Shown: positions 1 through 10,809, counted from the first letter of the stretch. The stretch: DNA of 64,000 nucleotides from a candidate division KSB1 bacterium (GCA_034506395.1 JAPDPQ010000011.1:1-64000); one strand, 5' to 3'. Notes: generated by a model from the sequence alone, not told the origin. Numbers and translations are program-made.

Positions 1-2086
1 ACCAGAGACCATCTCGCACCGCATAATAAAATTGATAAAATCCTGATGGAATCAGGCTCAAGACCGTCATCAGCATCAGACCGCCATTCAAGCCCCAGAA
101 ACTCCATTTCAATAAGCTATCCGACCAGGCGGCTTTCTTGAAAATATGCCTGACCGAAAACAGCATCAGGGCAATGGCCAGCAAGCCATAGACGCCGAAC
201 AATGCCGTATGCCCATGAATCGGTGTGGTGTTGATGCCTTGGATATAATAGAGCACAATCGGCGGATTGATCAGAAATCCGAACACCCCTGCGCCCAACA
301 TGTTCCAGAACGCCACCGAGATGAAGAAATAGATGGGCCATTTGTAAGCAAACGCCTGACCGCCTTCCCGAATGATTTTCAAATTGTGCACCGCCTCGAA
401 CGCCAGCAGAGTCAATGGCACCACTTCCAATGCCGAGAACACGGCACCCAGAGCAATCACGGGCGAGGGCGATCCTGACCAGTAGAGATGATGGAACGTG
501 CCGATCACGCCGCTACCCAGGTAGAGAAAGATGCTGAAATAGACCGTGTTCAGAGCGAACTTTTTGCTCACCGCTCCGATGTGCCCGAGAATGAACGCCA
601 TGAACACCGTGGCAAACACTTCAAAGAAGCCTTCTACCCAGAGGTGGACGACCCACCAGCGCCAGTACTCGGCTTCAGAGAGGTGGCTGCCCTTGCCGTA
701 CATCAAGCCCGCCATATAAAACAGCGGAATGGTGACGGCGCTGTACAGCAGCATATGCGTGATGCCACCCCGATCGCTCTCCTTGCCCAGTGCAGGCCGA
801 ATCGCCCGAACCACCAGAAACAGCCAGATAATCATGCCCGCAATCAACAGCAACTGCCAGACCCGACCTAACTCGATGTACTCATATCCCTGATGCCCTA
901 ATAAAAAGTTATTGGCGTTCATCCTGCCCGTGACCGAGAGCCAGGTGCCCACCAGCGTTCCGCCCAAAACCACAGCGACCGCACCGAACAAAATCCACGT
1001 GAGCAAGCCCTGTTTCTTCGGCTCTTTGCCGATGAACGGACCGATGAACAGTCCCGCTGCCAGAAAACAGGTGGCGATCCAGAAAATGGCCAATTGCAGA
1101 TGCCAGGTGCGGGCGATGGCATAAGGCAAGAACGACCCCAATGGAATGCCATAAAAGCGAGTGCCCTCCACCGTGAAATGGCCGATAATTGCCCCCAATC
1201 CGATCTGCGCAATCAGCAGCAGGCTGGCGACCAAAAAGTATGGGATCGTCGCCTTCTGGCTGGCGGTCGGATTTGGTTCTTTGAAATCCGTTAACAGCTT
1301 TGCCTCGTAATCCTGATCCCGCAGGTAGCGTAAATAAACGAACAGCACCACAGCGATGGCCAGGATCAGCAGGATCACGCTCAGGATCGACCAGATCAAT
1401 GCATCGGGAACGGGCCGATTGCCGACCAATGGATCGTAGGGCCAGTTGGTGGTGTAGGTGTAATCTTTATCGGGCCGATTGGTCCCTGCTGCCCAGGCGA
1501 GCCAGGCGAAGAAGGCCGTGAGGATGCGCCCTTCCTCGGCCGTGCGCACGATGCCAGGCTGCAAGCCCATGCGTTCGTTGCCGTTCTGAAAGAGCTGGGT
1601 GTAATAATTGGTCAATGCTTTGAACGCATCGGCCTGGTTCTGGGTGAAAATCAGTGTTCCATCATTCGCATTATAGCGATTGGTCTTCACCTCCTGCTGC
1701 ACCAGGGCGCTCAAGTTGGCTCGCGTCACCTGATCCAGCGCCTCGAAATCCTGCTGCGAAAATGCCTCCGCCTGCGCCACATCCAGATTGTGATACCTGG
1801 CCGCAATAAATAATCCCAGCCGATGCAGATAATCGGCTGACCAGTCTGGCGCCAGGTACGAGCCATGCCCCCAGATCGTCCCGATATGCTGCCCGCCCCG
1901 GCTGAAGTAGTAATTTTGTCCGTTGATAATGTCTTTGCCCGTGAACACCACCTCGCCCGTTTCCGTTTTGACAACTTCAGGAATGGGCGGCTTTTCTTTT
2001 TTGATCAAATAGCCACCAAAAATCAGTACACCAAAAGCGAGAACGAGTAAGAACAAAAGAATTGCACGTAGTTTAGGATTGGTCAT
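1..2086 (-). CDS. norZ: Quinol-dependent nitric oxide reductase, large subunit (3' end outside window)
   Basis: A continuous minus-strand frame of 695 codons runs off the left edge, so the C-terminus is missing. It starts at ATG 2086 behind a GGAGG site. Residues 1-230 have one N-terminal membrane segment and a periplasmic domain resembling the NorC-like extension of single-subunit qNOR; no CxxCH heme-c motif is present, as expected for a quinol enzyme. From about 285 on it is a multi-helix heme-copper-oxidase-type core. Candidate heme and non-heme iron ligands are His329 (TWHLQ), His481 (HLWVEG, typical of NO reductases), His532/533 (FHHLYWSG) and the HGHTALFG segment near 624. The reaction is 2 NO to N2O in the inner membrane using quinol. 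Family length is about 750-800 residues, so roughly 60-100 are lost. An FNR-type box lies 126 bp upstream. Confidence 0.93.
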   Translation of the reverse strand, partial: MTNPKLRAILLFLLVLAFGVLIFGGYLIKKEKPPIPEVVKTETGEVVFTGKDIINGQNYYFSRGGQHIGTIWGHGSYLAPDWSADYLHRLGLFIAARYHNLDVAQAEAFSQQDFEALDQVTRANLSALVQQEVKTNRYNANDGTLIFTQNQADAFKALTNYYTQLFQNGNERMGLQPGIVRTAEEGRILTAFFAWLAWAAGTNRPDKDYTYTTNWPYDPLVGNRPVPDALIWSILSVILLILAIAVVLFVYLRYLRDQDYEAKLLTDFKEPNPTASQKATIPYFLVASLLLIAQIGLGAIIGHFTVEGTRFYGIPLGSFLPYAIARTWHLQLAIFWIATCFLAAGLFIGPFIGKEPKKQGLLTWILFGAVAVVLGGTLVGTWLSVTGRMNANNFLLGHQGYEYIELGRVWQLLLIAGMIIWLFLVVRAIRPALGKESDRGGITHMLLYSAVTIPLFYMAGLMYGKGSHLSEAEYWRWWVVHLWVEGFFEVFATVFMAFILGHIGAVSKKFALNTVYFSIFLYLGSGVIGTFHHLYWSGSPSPVIALGAVFSALEVVPLTLLAFEAVHNLKIIREGGQAFAYKWPIYFFISVAFWNMLGAGVFGFLINPPIVLYYIQGINTTPIHGHTALFGVYGLLAIALMLFSVRHIFKKAAWSDSLLKWSFWGLNGGLMLMTVLSLIPSGFYQFYYAVRDGLW

Positions 2087-2183
2087 TCAGTTTCCTCCCA
2101 TGAAAGTTGAATTAAGTTTATGAATCGAACATAACCGTCATCAGCGAGATGACACTCACTTTGGTATTTTATCTAGCTACGAT

Positions 2184-2225
2184 AATCTAATGATTTATTG
2201 GGCAAGAGTCATTGACAAAAGTCAA
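2184..2225 (-). promoter_or_regulatory. FNR/NnrR-type box and -10 of norZ
   Basis: TTGACAAAAGTCAA (2212-2225) is a perfect palindrome of the CRP/FNR TTGA(C/T)-N4-(G/A)TCAA type. Its centre, 2218.5, places a minus-strand start near 2177 at -41.5 spacing. The hexamer in the matching position, 2189-2184, reads TAGATT (4 of 6 to TATAAT). This is a class II activator layout with a leader of about 90 nt to the norZ ATG. The regulator itself is not in the window. Confidence 0.75.
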
Positions 2226-2601
2226 TTGGGATGAACTTTGGATGTTTTATGATTCAAATTGGCTCATCAGATAATTCATTAACCAGAAACGATCTTTTTG
2301 GGTTAGTGGATTAACCAAAAAGCTGCTATCTCAGATGCCATCCATCCGCCAGTCGACGGAACGAACTTATGGCGGAGTTGACAGATAAAATCATTATCGC
2401 TTATGTCCAAAATGGCGGTAATCTTGAACGATCGGTTAAGCAATGACTTCAGGACAAAAAGGACGTCCGTACATTTAATGCTATAGAAAATTCTGTTTTG
2501 AATGACGCAGACACAGAGGGAACAAAAAAGGTACTCAAGAGCCCGATTTGCTGCACCTCGCAGGTAAAGCACATCTGACAAAATGATTTTGAAGAAAAGA
2601 C
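2226..2601. other. Intergenic region, no gene seen
   Basis: No convincing reading frame. A hairpin-like sequence at 2293-2321 (CTTTTTGG...CCAAAAAG arms around TTA-gtgga-TTAA) is the only structure noted. Its role is unknown; it is not followed by a T-run on either strand. Confidence 0.5.
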
Positions 2602-3048
2602 ATGTATCATCATTACCACCACACCCAAATCGGCTATCTGACGATTATCGTGTTTGCTGTCTTCTTCATTTTATTGGCGGGTGTTATGGCGATCCACGGC
2701 CTCAATTGGATTGGCTTTACCGTAATGATGTTAATGGTAATCGATCTAGTGCTCTTTGCCTCATTGACGGTAACAATTAACGCCGACGTGCTAAAGTTAC
2801 ATTTTGGCGCAGGCTTCGTCCGAAAGACTTTTTTATTGAAATATATTATCTTCTGTCAGGTGGTCAAAAATCCCTGGTACTATGGCTGGGGCATTCAGTG
2901 GACGCCGCATGGCTGGCTGAAGAGCTTTTCGGGCACTCATGCCGTGGAGAGCACGTTGAGAAATGCCAAGAAATATCGCGTCGGTACAGATGTTTTCAGC
3001 GAATTGAGTCAAGCAATTCGGCAAGCAATAAAGGGCGATAGAAAATGA
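2602..3048 (+). CDS. Small membrane protein with PH-like C-terminal domain (paralogue 1)
   Basis: 148 residues. The N-terminus is His/Tyr-rich (YHHYHHTQIGYLTI), then two closely spaced hydrophobic helices at about 15-35 and 38-58 form a hairpin anchor, followed by a roughly 85-residue soluble beta-rich domain with the conserved stretch VVKNPWYYGWGI and a C-terminal amphipathic helix. This layout resembles bacterial PH-domain membrane proteins, but no function is known to me. A close paralogue lies at 14248-14688, where it is coupled to a glycosidase-like gene; here no partner follows. The ATG at 2602 is chosen because it aligns with the paralogue's start. The upstream AAGAAAAG is only a weak ribosome site. 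Confidence 0.75.
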   Translation: MYHHYHHTQIGYLTIIVFAVFFILLAGVMAIHGLNWIGFTVMMLMVIDLVLFASLTVTINADVLKLHFGAGFVRKTFLLKYIIFCQVVKNPWYYGWGIQWTPHGWLKSFSGTHAVESTLRNAKKYRVGTDVFSELSQAIRQAIKGDRK

Positions 3049-3274
3049 TCTTCATTGATTCGTCTGGCTTCATGATTCGTGCTTGATTTTTTAGGTGAGC
3101 AACATTTGCAACCAAATGATAGACTCAGATGTCGCCCAATCACCATCCTTTTAGTTGGACGACATCTGATGTCATTCTTACCTGCGAGTTGGTAGCTCAG
3201 TTTGAACTGGATTTCATCAATTCATTTTTACGTAGAATAAGACACTAATCAACTCAACAGCTTGATACGTAACC

Positions 3275-6200
3275 TCATCGCAGCATAATAATCTTCTTTA
3301 TTGCTACAAAATTTTCTGCCTGCATCCGTACGAAATAGACACCGCTGGCTGCGATGGACTGGAGATAATCTTGGCCATTCCAGACGACGGTATGCGAGCC
3401 AGCTTCGATGCCACGGTTCATCAGAGTTATCACATCACGTCCCAGCAAATCATAAATTTTGATACTGACGTGAGATGATTTGGGAACGCCAAAAGGAATC
3501 GTTACTGAGGCATTAAATGGATTCGGATATGGCGCATGGAGGCGGAATTCTGTTGGTAATTCGGTCTGGTGTTCTATTCCCGTAGGACTCTGCTCGATAA
3601 TCTTAATGAATTGATTCGGAGCAATATTGGTCAATTTCTGCACGGTACCGCTCGGCCATTGAACGATGATCGAATCCACCATGGTGGCATTGGCGAGCCC
3701 GAATTCCACATCAAGGCTGTTTTGCCCGCTAAATCCCCCGCTGGTTTGGGCTGATACCTGGTGCAATTGCCACATTGGCGCGCCATCGATAATCGCCCTT
3801 GCTTTTACTTTGGCACCAATACCAGCAACATTGTTTTTCGCGCCAACAAGCTTAATATTAATCCAGCGATTGCTATTACCCGTGTTTCGGTAAAGAAAAC
3901 TCTGTTCATTGAAGTTCGCGACGAACAGATCCAGATCACCATCACTATCGATGTCCGCCCAGGCGGCACCCTGCGAGCTGCCTGTATTATGAGTAATTTT
4001 CTCTTGCGGGCTGCGCTCGAACAGGTCATTGCCGAGGTTACGGTACAGCCGATTTTTACCTTCAAAATCGCTTACAAATAAATCAAGATCGCCATCAAAA
4101 TCAAAATCAATCCAACTGCTGCCAGTTGATTTACCAGTATCAGTGGCGATGGGGCCATCGATGATTTTGACGAAGCCACCCGCATCATTTTGGTAGAAGA
4201 AATTCTGGCCATCGTAATTCGTGATGAACAGATCGAAATCGCCGTCATTATCAAAATCGCCCCAACTGCAGCCGACTGAAGGGCCCACGTCAGTGGTAAA
4301 TGGCGGCTGCTGGATGCGCAGCATCTTGCCATTGCCCTCGTTGCGATAGAGAATATTTTTTTCATTATAATTCGCCACAAACAAATCGAGATCACCGTCA
4401 TTGTCATAATCCGCCCAAGCGGCCGCACGAGAATTTAGCGCTTCTTGAACGATCTCTCCCTGGGTTATTTTAGTCAATACGCCCTCGCCTTTGTTGTGAT
4501 AAAGTAGATTTGGCCCACTCTCGGTAGCAACGAACAAGTCGACCAGTCCATCATTATCAAAGTCACCCCAACTTGCAGCGGTTGCCTTGACGCGATCTTT
4601 TAAAATATCCCCCTGTGTCACCTGCAAAAATTCCCCGTTGCCTCGATTCAAGTAAAGGGCACCAGGTACCTCTTCATTCGCCACGAACACATCCAGCCAT
4701 CCGTCGTTGTTGACATCAGCCCAAGTGCTGGCAGTGGAACGCATATTCTCTCGTGTGAGCGAATGGTTGCTTGGGGCCGTAAATATACCATTGCCATTAT
4801 TTAGAAATAGCTGATTTTGCCCGCTTCGTGTGGTCACCAATAAATCCTGATCCCCATCGTTGTCTATATCGGCCCAACTGGCCCCAGTGGCGAATTTCGT
4901 TTTGGTTACCAGGCTGGCTTCCTCGATCGCAAAATCGGTGGCATCCTGTTCCCGCAATAGCAGCCGTTGGTTTACTGGCAGATTGGTGAGCACCAGCCGC
5001 GGACTGGCTGGCCATTCCACCACCAAACTGTCGATGAACATCGCTGTCCCCAATCCGAATAATTGCTGGAAACTATTCTGGCTGCCTTTACCGCTCTGGG
5101 CTGTGATCTCACGGCTTTGCCAGATCGGGTCGAGCTTTTCGAACGATTTTGCTTTGACGCGAATTCGAGTACCAATTGCTGATTTGTTCGATTTTGTTCC
5201 AATACATTTTATCAGCAGCCAGGAACGGTCATTGCCATTGTTTCGGAACAAAGCTCCGTTTCCACTACTATTGGGAACGAACAAATCCATGTCGCCGTCA
5301 TTGTCGATATCTGACCAGCTCGCGCCAAAATGAGAGCCAGGGGTCAGAGTAATTGGGCTGGGCTGGCTACGAAATAGCACATTGTCTGGATTCCCGTCGT
5401 ACATTTGATTGAAGTTGGAATTTACAATAAGCAGGTTGAGAAAGCCATCGTTGTCTGCATCAGCCCAAACGCTGGAGCGAGAATCCGCTTCATCATTCGC
5501 TACATCGCCCTGAGTGATGCGAGTGAACACACCATTGCCGTCATTGCGATAAAGTTTGCTCTTCCCGCTTTTAACAACAAAAACGTCCAAATCGCCATCG
5601 TTGTCATAATCGCCCCAACTGCACCCCTTTGATGCAGTAGCCTCAGTGACCAACTCACCCGTGCTGATGGCGCTAAAACCGAAGTTGGGTGCGCCAAGAT
5701 TGCGATATAGCACGTCGGAACGATCTTCATAGGTCACGAACAAGTCGAGATCACGATCGTTATCAAAATCCACCCAGGCGCAGCCGGTAGCAGAACCGAG
5801 CTGCGTAGCGATGGCTCCTATCGTGATTCGCTCGAACTGTCCACTCCCGATATTGCGATAGAAAAAATTCTGTGCATTACTACCCTGATTGGATACAAAC
5901 AAATCGAGATCGCCGTCGTTGTCATAATCGCCCCAACTGCACGCGGTAGAATTGCCAATTTCAGTCGCGGGGGATCCAGTATTTATGCGAGTCAAGGCAA
6001 AATTTGGATAGCCACCATTCCGATAGAAAAAGTTAACACCGCCAAGATTAGTCACATAAAGATCAAGGTCGCCATCATTATCATAATCTCCCCAACTGCC
6101 AGCGGTGGACTTCCCGGCGTCACTCATCACAGGACCAGTAGAGACTCGAGCAAAACTGCCGTTACCGAGATTGCGATATAAGGCATTATTGCCGCCATCG

Positions 6201-9200
6201 TGAGCGAGAAATAGGTCATCCAATCCATCGTTATTATAGTCACCCCAGGCGCTGGCGGAAAAACCGTTGGCAGCTGCCAGATCCCCACCACTAGTCTTCA
6301 CAAATAGGTTGTTTTCAGCTATCTCAAAGACAGTCACTTGCTGATTGGCAGCGATATTGATGAGCTTGGTGATACGCTGGCTGGGCCACTGTACGATCAG
6401 GGAATCGATAGTGGTGGCACTGCCCAGTCCGAAATGCGCTACCATGCTGTTTTGTCCCTTTCCAGTTTGCCCAGTGATTTCCCGAATCTGTCGGCGCAAG
6501 TTGCCCAGTCGGTAATGAACGTGCAGTCGGGCACCGATACCAGAGAAATTCGATATGACGCCGTGCAATTTCACTTCAAGCCAATTATTGCCGTTGCCCT
6601 TATTGCGAAACAGGATGTTATTCTCGGTCTCAGAAGTGCCGACCACACCATTAGCAATGAGCAAGTCGAGATCGCCATCGTTGTCATAATCTCCCCAGGC
6701 AGCGCCGTTGGTGAAATCATCGGTAGTGGTAACGGCGCTCAATTCAAAGCGAGAAAACGTGGAGAAACCGCTATTGATGTAAAGGAAATTGGGGCCTTCA
6801 TTACCAACGAATAAATCCAAATCGCCATCGTTGTCGAAATCGCCCCAGGTGCAGGTTTTGGAATTGCCCGCATCCTGCCCAGGCAGAAGGTTTGTAATGC
6901 GCGCAAAAGTCTCGTTGCCATTGTTGCGATAAAGGAAATTCGGCCCGTCATTGGCGACAAACAGATCCAAATCCCCATCATTGTCATAATCACCCCAGGC
7001 AGCAGCATTGGAATTGCCTCCATCGGTCACGATGGTTCCAGTGGTCATGCGAACGAGATTGACGTTTGCGCCGCTCTTCACCACCTTGTACAGCAAATTA
7101 TTCTGTCCGTAGTTGGCGACAAAGAGATCAGGGTACCCGTCGTTATTGAAATCCCCCCATGCTTGACCGCGCGAATCAAAATTGCCATCAATCAAATTTG
7201 TGGTTAGAACTCCAGGGATAATTTGCCCATAAAGCACATTCTTTCTGCCAGCAGCAAAGGCCGAACCACCAGTAGTTACAAATAGATCAAGTTGATGGTC
7301 ACGGTTCCAATCGACCCACGACGTGCTGGTAACCTCAGTGGGATCGGGATTAGGAATGACCGTGCTGGTGGCATCCGTGAATGTGCCATTGCCGAGGTTG
7401 CGGAGTAGCTTGGTGAACACGCCCCCAACAAATAGATCAAGATCGTTGTCGCGATCAAAGTCGCCCCAGGTCGAAGCGAAGGATTGAAACGGAAAGCTGC
7501 CGATCGAGGTGGTAGAGACATCGGTGAAGCCACCGGCGCGATTATTACGATAAAGGCGCAATTGCCGTTCGGTGGGATGTTCGCTGGTAAGCGCCAGGTC
7601 GATATGATCATCGTTGTTAAAATCTCCCCAACTGGCTCCAGTGAAAGTGCCTTGATCGTTAGTGAACGGAGCGGTTGCAACGACCGAAAATTGAGAATCA
7701 ATGAAAATTTTAAAAGCGGCATTGCTTTCATCCATGATATCCTGATTTTGGGGATTGATCACTCGCACCAGCGCTGAATCACTACCAATTGTGATTGTGG
7801 TTGGCACACGCCAGCGAAAGTTGCCAGTATTGGGCACGTTGTCGGAAATCCGACGCCAACTTCGGCCATTATCGAGCGAAAACTCCAACCGCACATTGTC
7901 GGGATTGGAAAAGCCATTGCCAACCCAACGAATTTCATAGGCTGCACCGACTGCATACTTCTCCCCTCCATTGGGTGAAGTTAGCGTTAGTGCCGAGAGC
8001 GGCAGATCGGCTCGAAACACTGAACGGCCATGAGTTGCGACATATAGAACTCTTTTGGTTTGATCCCATGCATAATCGAAATCCAGCGCTGGCACGACGG
8101 GCATCCCATCGGAGTCTCGTCGCCAAAAGATACCCCCATCGTTAGTTGAATACACGCCAAGATCATTGGCGACATACATGACGAGATTATTTGGAAAATG
8201 CGGATCAATGAAAAGATCACTGTGTGGCACGTTAGGCAGATTGCCAGAAATATTAACCCAGGTCTCTCCAAGATCTGGAGTTCGAAAGATTTTCTGGCCA
8301 TCAAAAAAGCCCCCGATCACTGCGAACATGGTGCTGTCCTTGTGTGGATGTGTGACGACGCGAGTGACAAAACGATCTGGTAAACCAGCACTGCGATTGG
8401 TCCAATTAAACCCACCATCGGTGGAAACAAAGACTCGAGAGCTGGCTCCCAAAATCATGTGATGCGGATTGATGGCGCTTTGGGCCAGGGTTTGAATCAC
8501 CGCCCCGGCAGTATCCACAGCCGAACCAGAAATTGCCACCCAATTGTCACCACGATTGGTCGTGCGATATACGCGGTTCGTGGCTGTATAAAGAATGGCG
8601 GGATTGGTGGCATGCATGAAAAACGGGGCAAGAAAGATCAGTTGGCGTTCATCTTCTGGAATGCCGTTAATGATGGGAAGTCCAAACAAATCCATTCCAA
8701 TGAAATTGAAGCCATCTAGGCCATTAATGCTTTTAAGAAGCAAGACATTTTGGACGGAAGCATAAACGATATTTGGATTGGTCGGGTCGAAAAAGCACTC
8801 GAATCCATCACCAGTGCCAAGCATGTTCCAGCGTTGAACACTGCCAGCATTCACATTTCTTCGGGCAACAATCCCATTGTCTTGCGTGCCACCAATGACC
8901 ATATCGACATTATTCGGATGTGCCGAAATGCGATAAAATTGCAATGTATTAATACCGGCATTCCGGTGTTCCCAAGTCACACCCTTATCGCGGCTGCGGT
9001 AGATGCCACCATCGCAGCCCACGTAGATAATCCTTGGATCCGAAGGCGAGTAGGCTATGGTATGATAATCGACGTGCATCGGGCTATCCCAAGCAGTAAG
9101 CATGGGCAACTGGCGTACCACCTCGAAGTCCTTTCCGTTAATGGTACGGTACAATTCGACATTGCCAACATAAACTTCGTCGCTATTTTGCGGATTTGCA

Positions 9201-10330
9201 GCAATGCAAAGATCATAGCCACCCTGATCGACTGCTCCAAGACCGTAATTCCCGCCCAATTCGCTGGCAATCTGCTGCCAGCTACTGCCATTATCGGTGG
9301 ATTTGAATACACGGGTATTGCCACTGGGGCTGAATATCACAGCATACAAGATCGAAAGCGAGCCACCAGGTATGGAAAGATGAATCCGACCAATCGAGCT
9401 GCTGGCAGGTAAACCCTGGCTGCGCCGCGTCCAGGTTCGGCCGTTGTCGGTGGAGTGCCAAACGCCGCTCGAGTCATTATTAGCGCCACCAATGGCAGCG
9501 AACACCTGCCCAGCGCGATTCGGATGGGGAACAACATCGAAGGCATCATTCAGGCGGAGCGTTCTGGTCCATGTGACGCCAGCATTATTGCTAACCCAAA
9601 TTCCTTCATTACCAGGATTTCTGAAAAAGCTATAACCGCTCGCTAACGCGGCATAAATAATATTTGAATTCACAGGATCAACCCGAAGAGCGGCGAAATG
9701 GGTCTGCAGTCCGAAAGCGTTGGTGGGCTCATTCCAGGTTTCGCCGCCATCAGTAGATTTAAATAAGCCCTTCCCATCATAAATCACATCGTTGAAACCA
9801 AAGCGCGCCTCGCCGGTACCGGCATAGACAATCAGTGGATTTTTTGGATCGATGGCGATAGCGCCGAAGGTGAGTGACTCGAGATTCTCGCCGAGCGCGG
9901 TCCAGTTCTCACCTCCATCGGTAGTTTTCCAGATGCCACCAGCCGCTGCACCCATGTAAACAATATCGGGGTTGGTGGGATGGATTGCCACCCCCCGGAC
10001 ACGACCGCTGGTCACCCCCCATCTGTCAGGCAGTGCATTGACTCCATGCGGTCCGACGGTTTGCCATCGCACCTTACTCATTTCTACGGCGCTTTTTTGT
10101 AGTCGCACTTCGCGAATCACTTTATCGCGCTCAGCCCAGTAAATATCTAATGGAATGTTTCCATCTGGTTCTTGGCGCTGTTGATTGAACCATTCCACCC
10201 GTTTATAAGCTTTGCGCTTTTTAGCATATTCGGGTACTTGTTGAAGCTTTTCGTTCTTTTGTGCTGAATTGTCCTTATTGACCATCGCTAATGCAAAAAG
10301 ACCAAATAAGATCATAATAAATTTCTTCAT
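3275..10330 (-). CDS. Giant secreted propeller protein: BNR/sortilin repeats, 21 VCBS repeats, three ASPIC/UnbV domains, sorting tail
   Basis: 2351 residues, starting at ATG 10330 behind GAGGG, with a signal peptide (about residues 1-23). Residues about 70-770 hold BNR/VPS10-like propeller repeats (for example GGIWKTTDGGENW). About 785-875 is an Ig-like domain of the SPNGGEKY...IRW type. About 880-2245 holds 21 FG-GAP/VCBS repeats of the form WGDYDNDGDLDLFVAN, whose Asp-rich loops are typical calcium sites. They fall in three blocks of exactly seven, each followed by an ASPIC/UnbV domain (about 1243-1333, 1702-1790, 2153-2243). The last 85 residues are a YPNPFNASVTIPF-type C-terminal sorting domain as used by type IX secretion. 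The protein is probably exported and surface-attached. Substrate unknown; adhesion or carbohydrate binding is inference. Confidence 0.9.
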   Translation of the reverse strand: MKKFIMILFGLFALAMVNKDNSAQKNEKLQQVPEYAKKRKAYKRVEWFNQQRQEPDGNIPLDIYWAERDKVIREVRLQKSAVEMSKVRWQTVGPHGVNALPDRWGVTSGRVRGVAIHPTNPDIVYMGAAAGGIWKTTDGGENWTALGENLESLTFGAIAIDPKNPLIVYAGTGEARFGFNDVIYDGKGLFKSTDGGETWNEPTNAFGLQTHFAALRVDPVNSNIIYAALASGYSFFRNPGNEGIWVSNNAGVTWTRTLRLNDAFDVVPHPNRAGQVFAAIGGANNDSSGVWHSTDNGRTWTRRSQGLPASSSIGRIHLSIPGGSLSILYAVIFSPSGNTRVFKSTDNGSSWQQIASELGGNYGLGAVDQGGYDLCIAANPQNSDEVYVGNVELYRTINGKDFEVVRQLPMLTAWDSPMHVDYHTIAYSPSDPRIIYVGCDGGIYRSRDKGVTWEHRNAGINTLQFYRISAHPNNVDMVIGGTQDNGIVARRNVNAGSVQRWNMLGTGDGFECFFDPTNPNIVYASVQNVLLLKSINGLDGFNFIGMDLFGLPIINGIPEDERQLIFLAPFFMHATNPAILYTATNRVYRTTNRGDNWVAISGSAVDTAGAVIQTLAQSAINPHHMILGASSRVFVSTDGGFNWTNRSAGLPDRFVTRVVTHPHKDSTMFAVIGGFFDGQKIFRTPDLGETWVNISGNLPNVPHSDLFIDPHFPNNLVMYVANDLGVYSTNDGGIFWRRDSDGMPVVPALDFDYAWDQTKRVLYVATHGRSVFRADLPLSALTLTSPNGGEKYAVGAAYEIRWVGNGFSNPDNVRLEFSLDNGRSWRRISDNVPNTGNFRWRVPTTITIGSDSALVRVINPQNQDIMDESNAAFKIFIDSQFSVVATAPFTNDQGTFTGASWGDFNNDDHIDLALTSEHPTERQLRLYRNNRAGGFTDVSTTSIGSFPFQSFASTWGDFDRDNDLDLFVGGVFTKLLRNLGNGTFTDATSTVIPNPDPTEVTSTSWVDWNRDHQLDLFVTTGGSAFAAGRKNVLYGQIIPGVLTTNLIDGNFDSRGQAWGDFNNDGYPDLFVANYGQNNLLYKVVKSGANVNLVRMTTGTIVTDGGNSNAAAWGDYDNDGDLDLFVANDGPNFLYRNNGNETFARITNLLPGQDAGNSKTCTWGDFDNDGDLDLFVGNEGPNFLYINSGFSTFSRFELSAVTTTDDFTNGAAWGDYDNDGDLDLLIANGVVGTSETENNILFRNKGNGNNWLEVKLHGVISNFSGIGARLHVHYRLGNLRRQIREITGQTGKGQNSMVAHFGLGSATTIDSLIVQWPSQRITKLINIAANQQVTVFEIAENNLFVKTSGGDLAAANGFSASAWGDYNNDGLDDLFLAHDGGNNALYRNLGNGSFARVSTGPVMSDAGKSTAGSWGDYDNDGDLDLYVTNLGGVNFFYRNGGYPNFALTRINTGSPATEIGNSTACSWGDYDNDGDLDLFVSNQGSNAQNFFYRNIGSGQFERITIGAIATQLGSATGCAWVDFDNDRDLDLFVTYEDRSDVLYRNLGAPNFGFSAISTGELVTEATASKGCSWGDYDNDGDLDVFVVKSGKSKLYRNDGNGVFTRITQGDVANDEADSRSSVWADADNDGFLNLLIVNSNFNQMYDGNPDNVLFRSQPSPITLTPGSHFGASWSDIDNDGDMDLFVPNSSGNGALFRNNGNDRSWLLIKCIGTKSNKSAIGTRIRVKAKSFEKLDPIWQSREITAQSGKGSQNSFQQLFGLGTAMFIDSLVVEWPASPRLVLTNLPVNQRLLLREQDATDFAIEEASLVTKTKFATGASWADIDNDGDQDLLVTTRSGQNQLFLNNGNGIFTAPSNHSLTRENMRSTASTWADVNNDGWLDVFVANEEVPGALYLNRGNGEFLQVTQGDILKDRVKATAASWGDFDNDGLVDLFVATESGPNLLYHNKGEGVLTKITQGEIVQEALNSRAAAWADYDNDGDLDLFVANYNEKNILYRNEGNGKMLRIQQPPFTTDVGPSVGCSWGDFDNDGDFDLFITNYDGQNFFYQNDAGGFVKIIDGPIATDTGKSTGSSWIDFDFDGDLDLFVSDFEGKNRLYRNLGNDLFERSPQEKITHNTGSSQGAAWADIDSDGDLDLFVANFNEQSFLYRNTGNSNRWINIKLVGAKNNVAGIGAKVKARAIIDGAPMWQLHQVSAQTSGGFSGQNSLDVEFGLANATMVDSIIVQWPSGTVQKLTNIAPNQFIKIIEQSPTGIEHQTELPTEFRLHAPYPNPFNASVTIPFGVPKSSHVSIKIYDLLGRDVITLMNRGIEAGSHTVVWNGQDYLQSIAASGVYFVRMQAENFVAIKKIIMLR

Positions 10331-10809
10331 AATACCCTCTTTGCTTATTAATAAGTAGATTTCTGTTTACCTTTTTTATGAGAGCCTTTATTCATGCTAA
10401 ATATTATCTGGCTTATTCATGAATTTCATTTGATCAATTATGCAGCAAATTTTCGATGCCTTATTGATCTCTGAACTGAATGAATTTCATGAAAGCGTAT
10501 TTTGAGTAGAGTTGGATACGATAGGCTAAAGAATCTTGGTTCGATTTACTTGGGTTATACAATACACCTATCGGCTAAGGCTCAAGAGGAGGGGAAATAG
10601 TTGGTGTTCTCTGATCTTCAGGTCGGTTGTTTCCCAAGAAAAGGCGTTTGCCCTGCCTAAAAATTGCCGATCTGCCCTTGATTGAATGGCAGGTATCGCG
10701 AGCAAGAATATTGTACAATCCAGTTTAACTTATTAAGCATGTTTTCTCGATTCATTCGAGCTCATTAAGTAAACGGCATCATCGAGCTCTTCATCTTTGT
10801 CTTACGTCA
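10331..10809. other. Intergenic region upstream of the giant gene
   Basis: AT-rich and without a gene-like frame. It should hold the promoter of the 2351-residue gene, but I see no clear -35/-10 pair. Confidence 0.4.

Noticed and set aside
2293-2321. Hairpin as a rho-independent terminator
   Set aside because: No gene ends nearby and no T-run follows on either strand.
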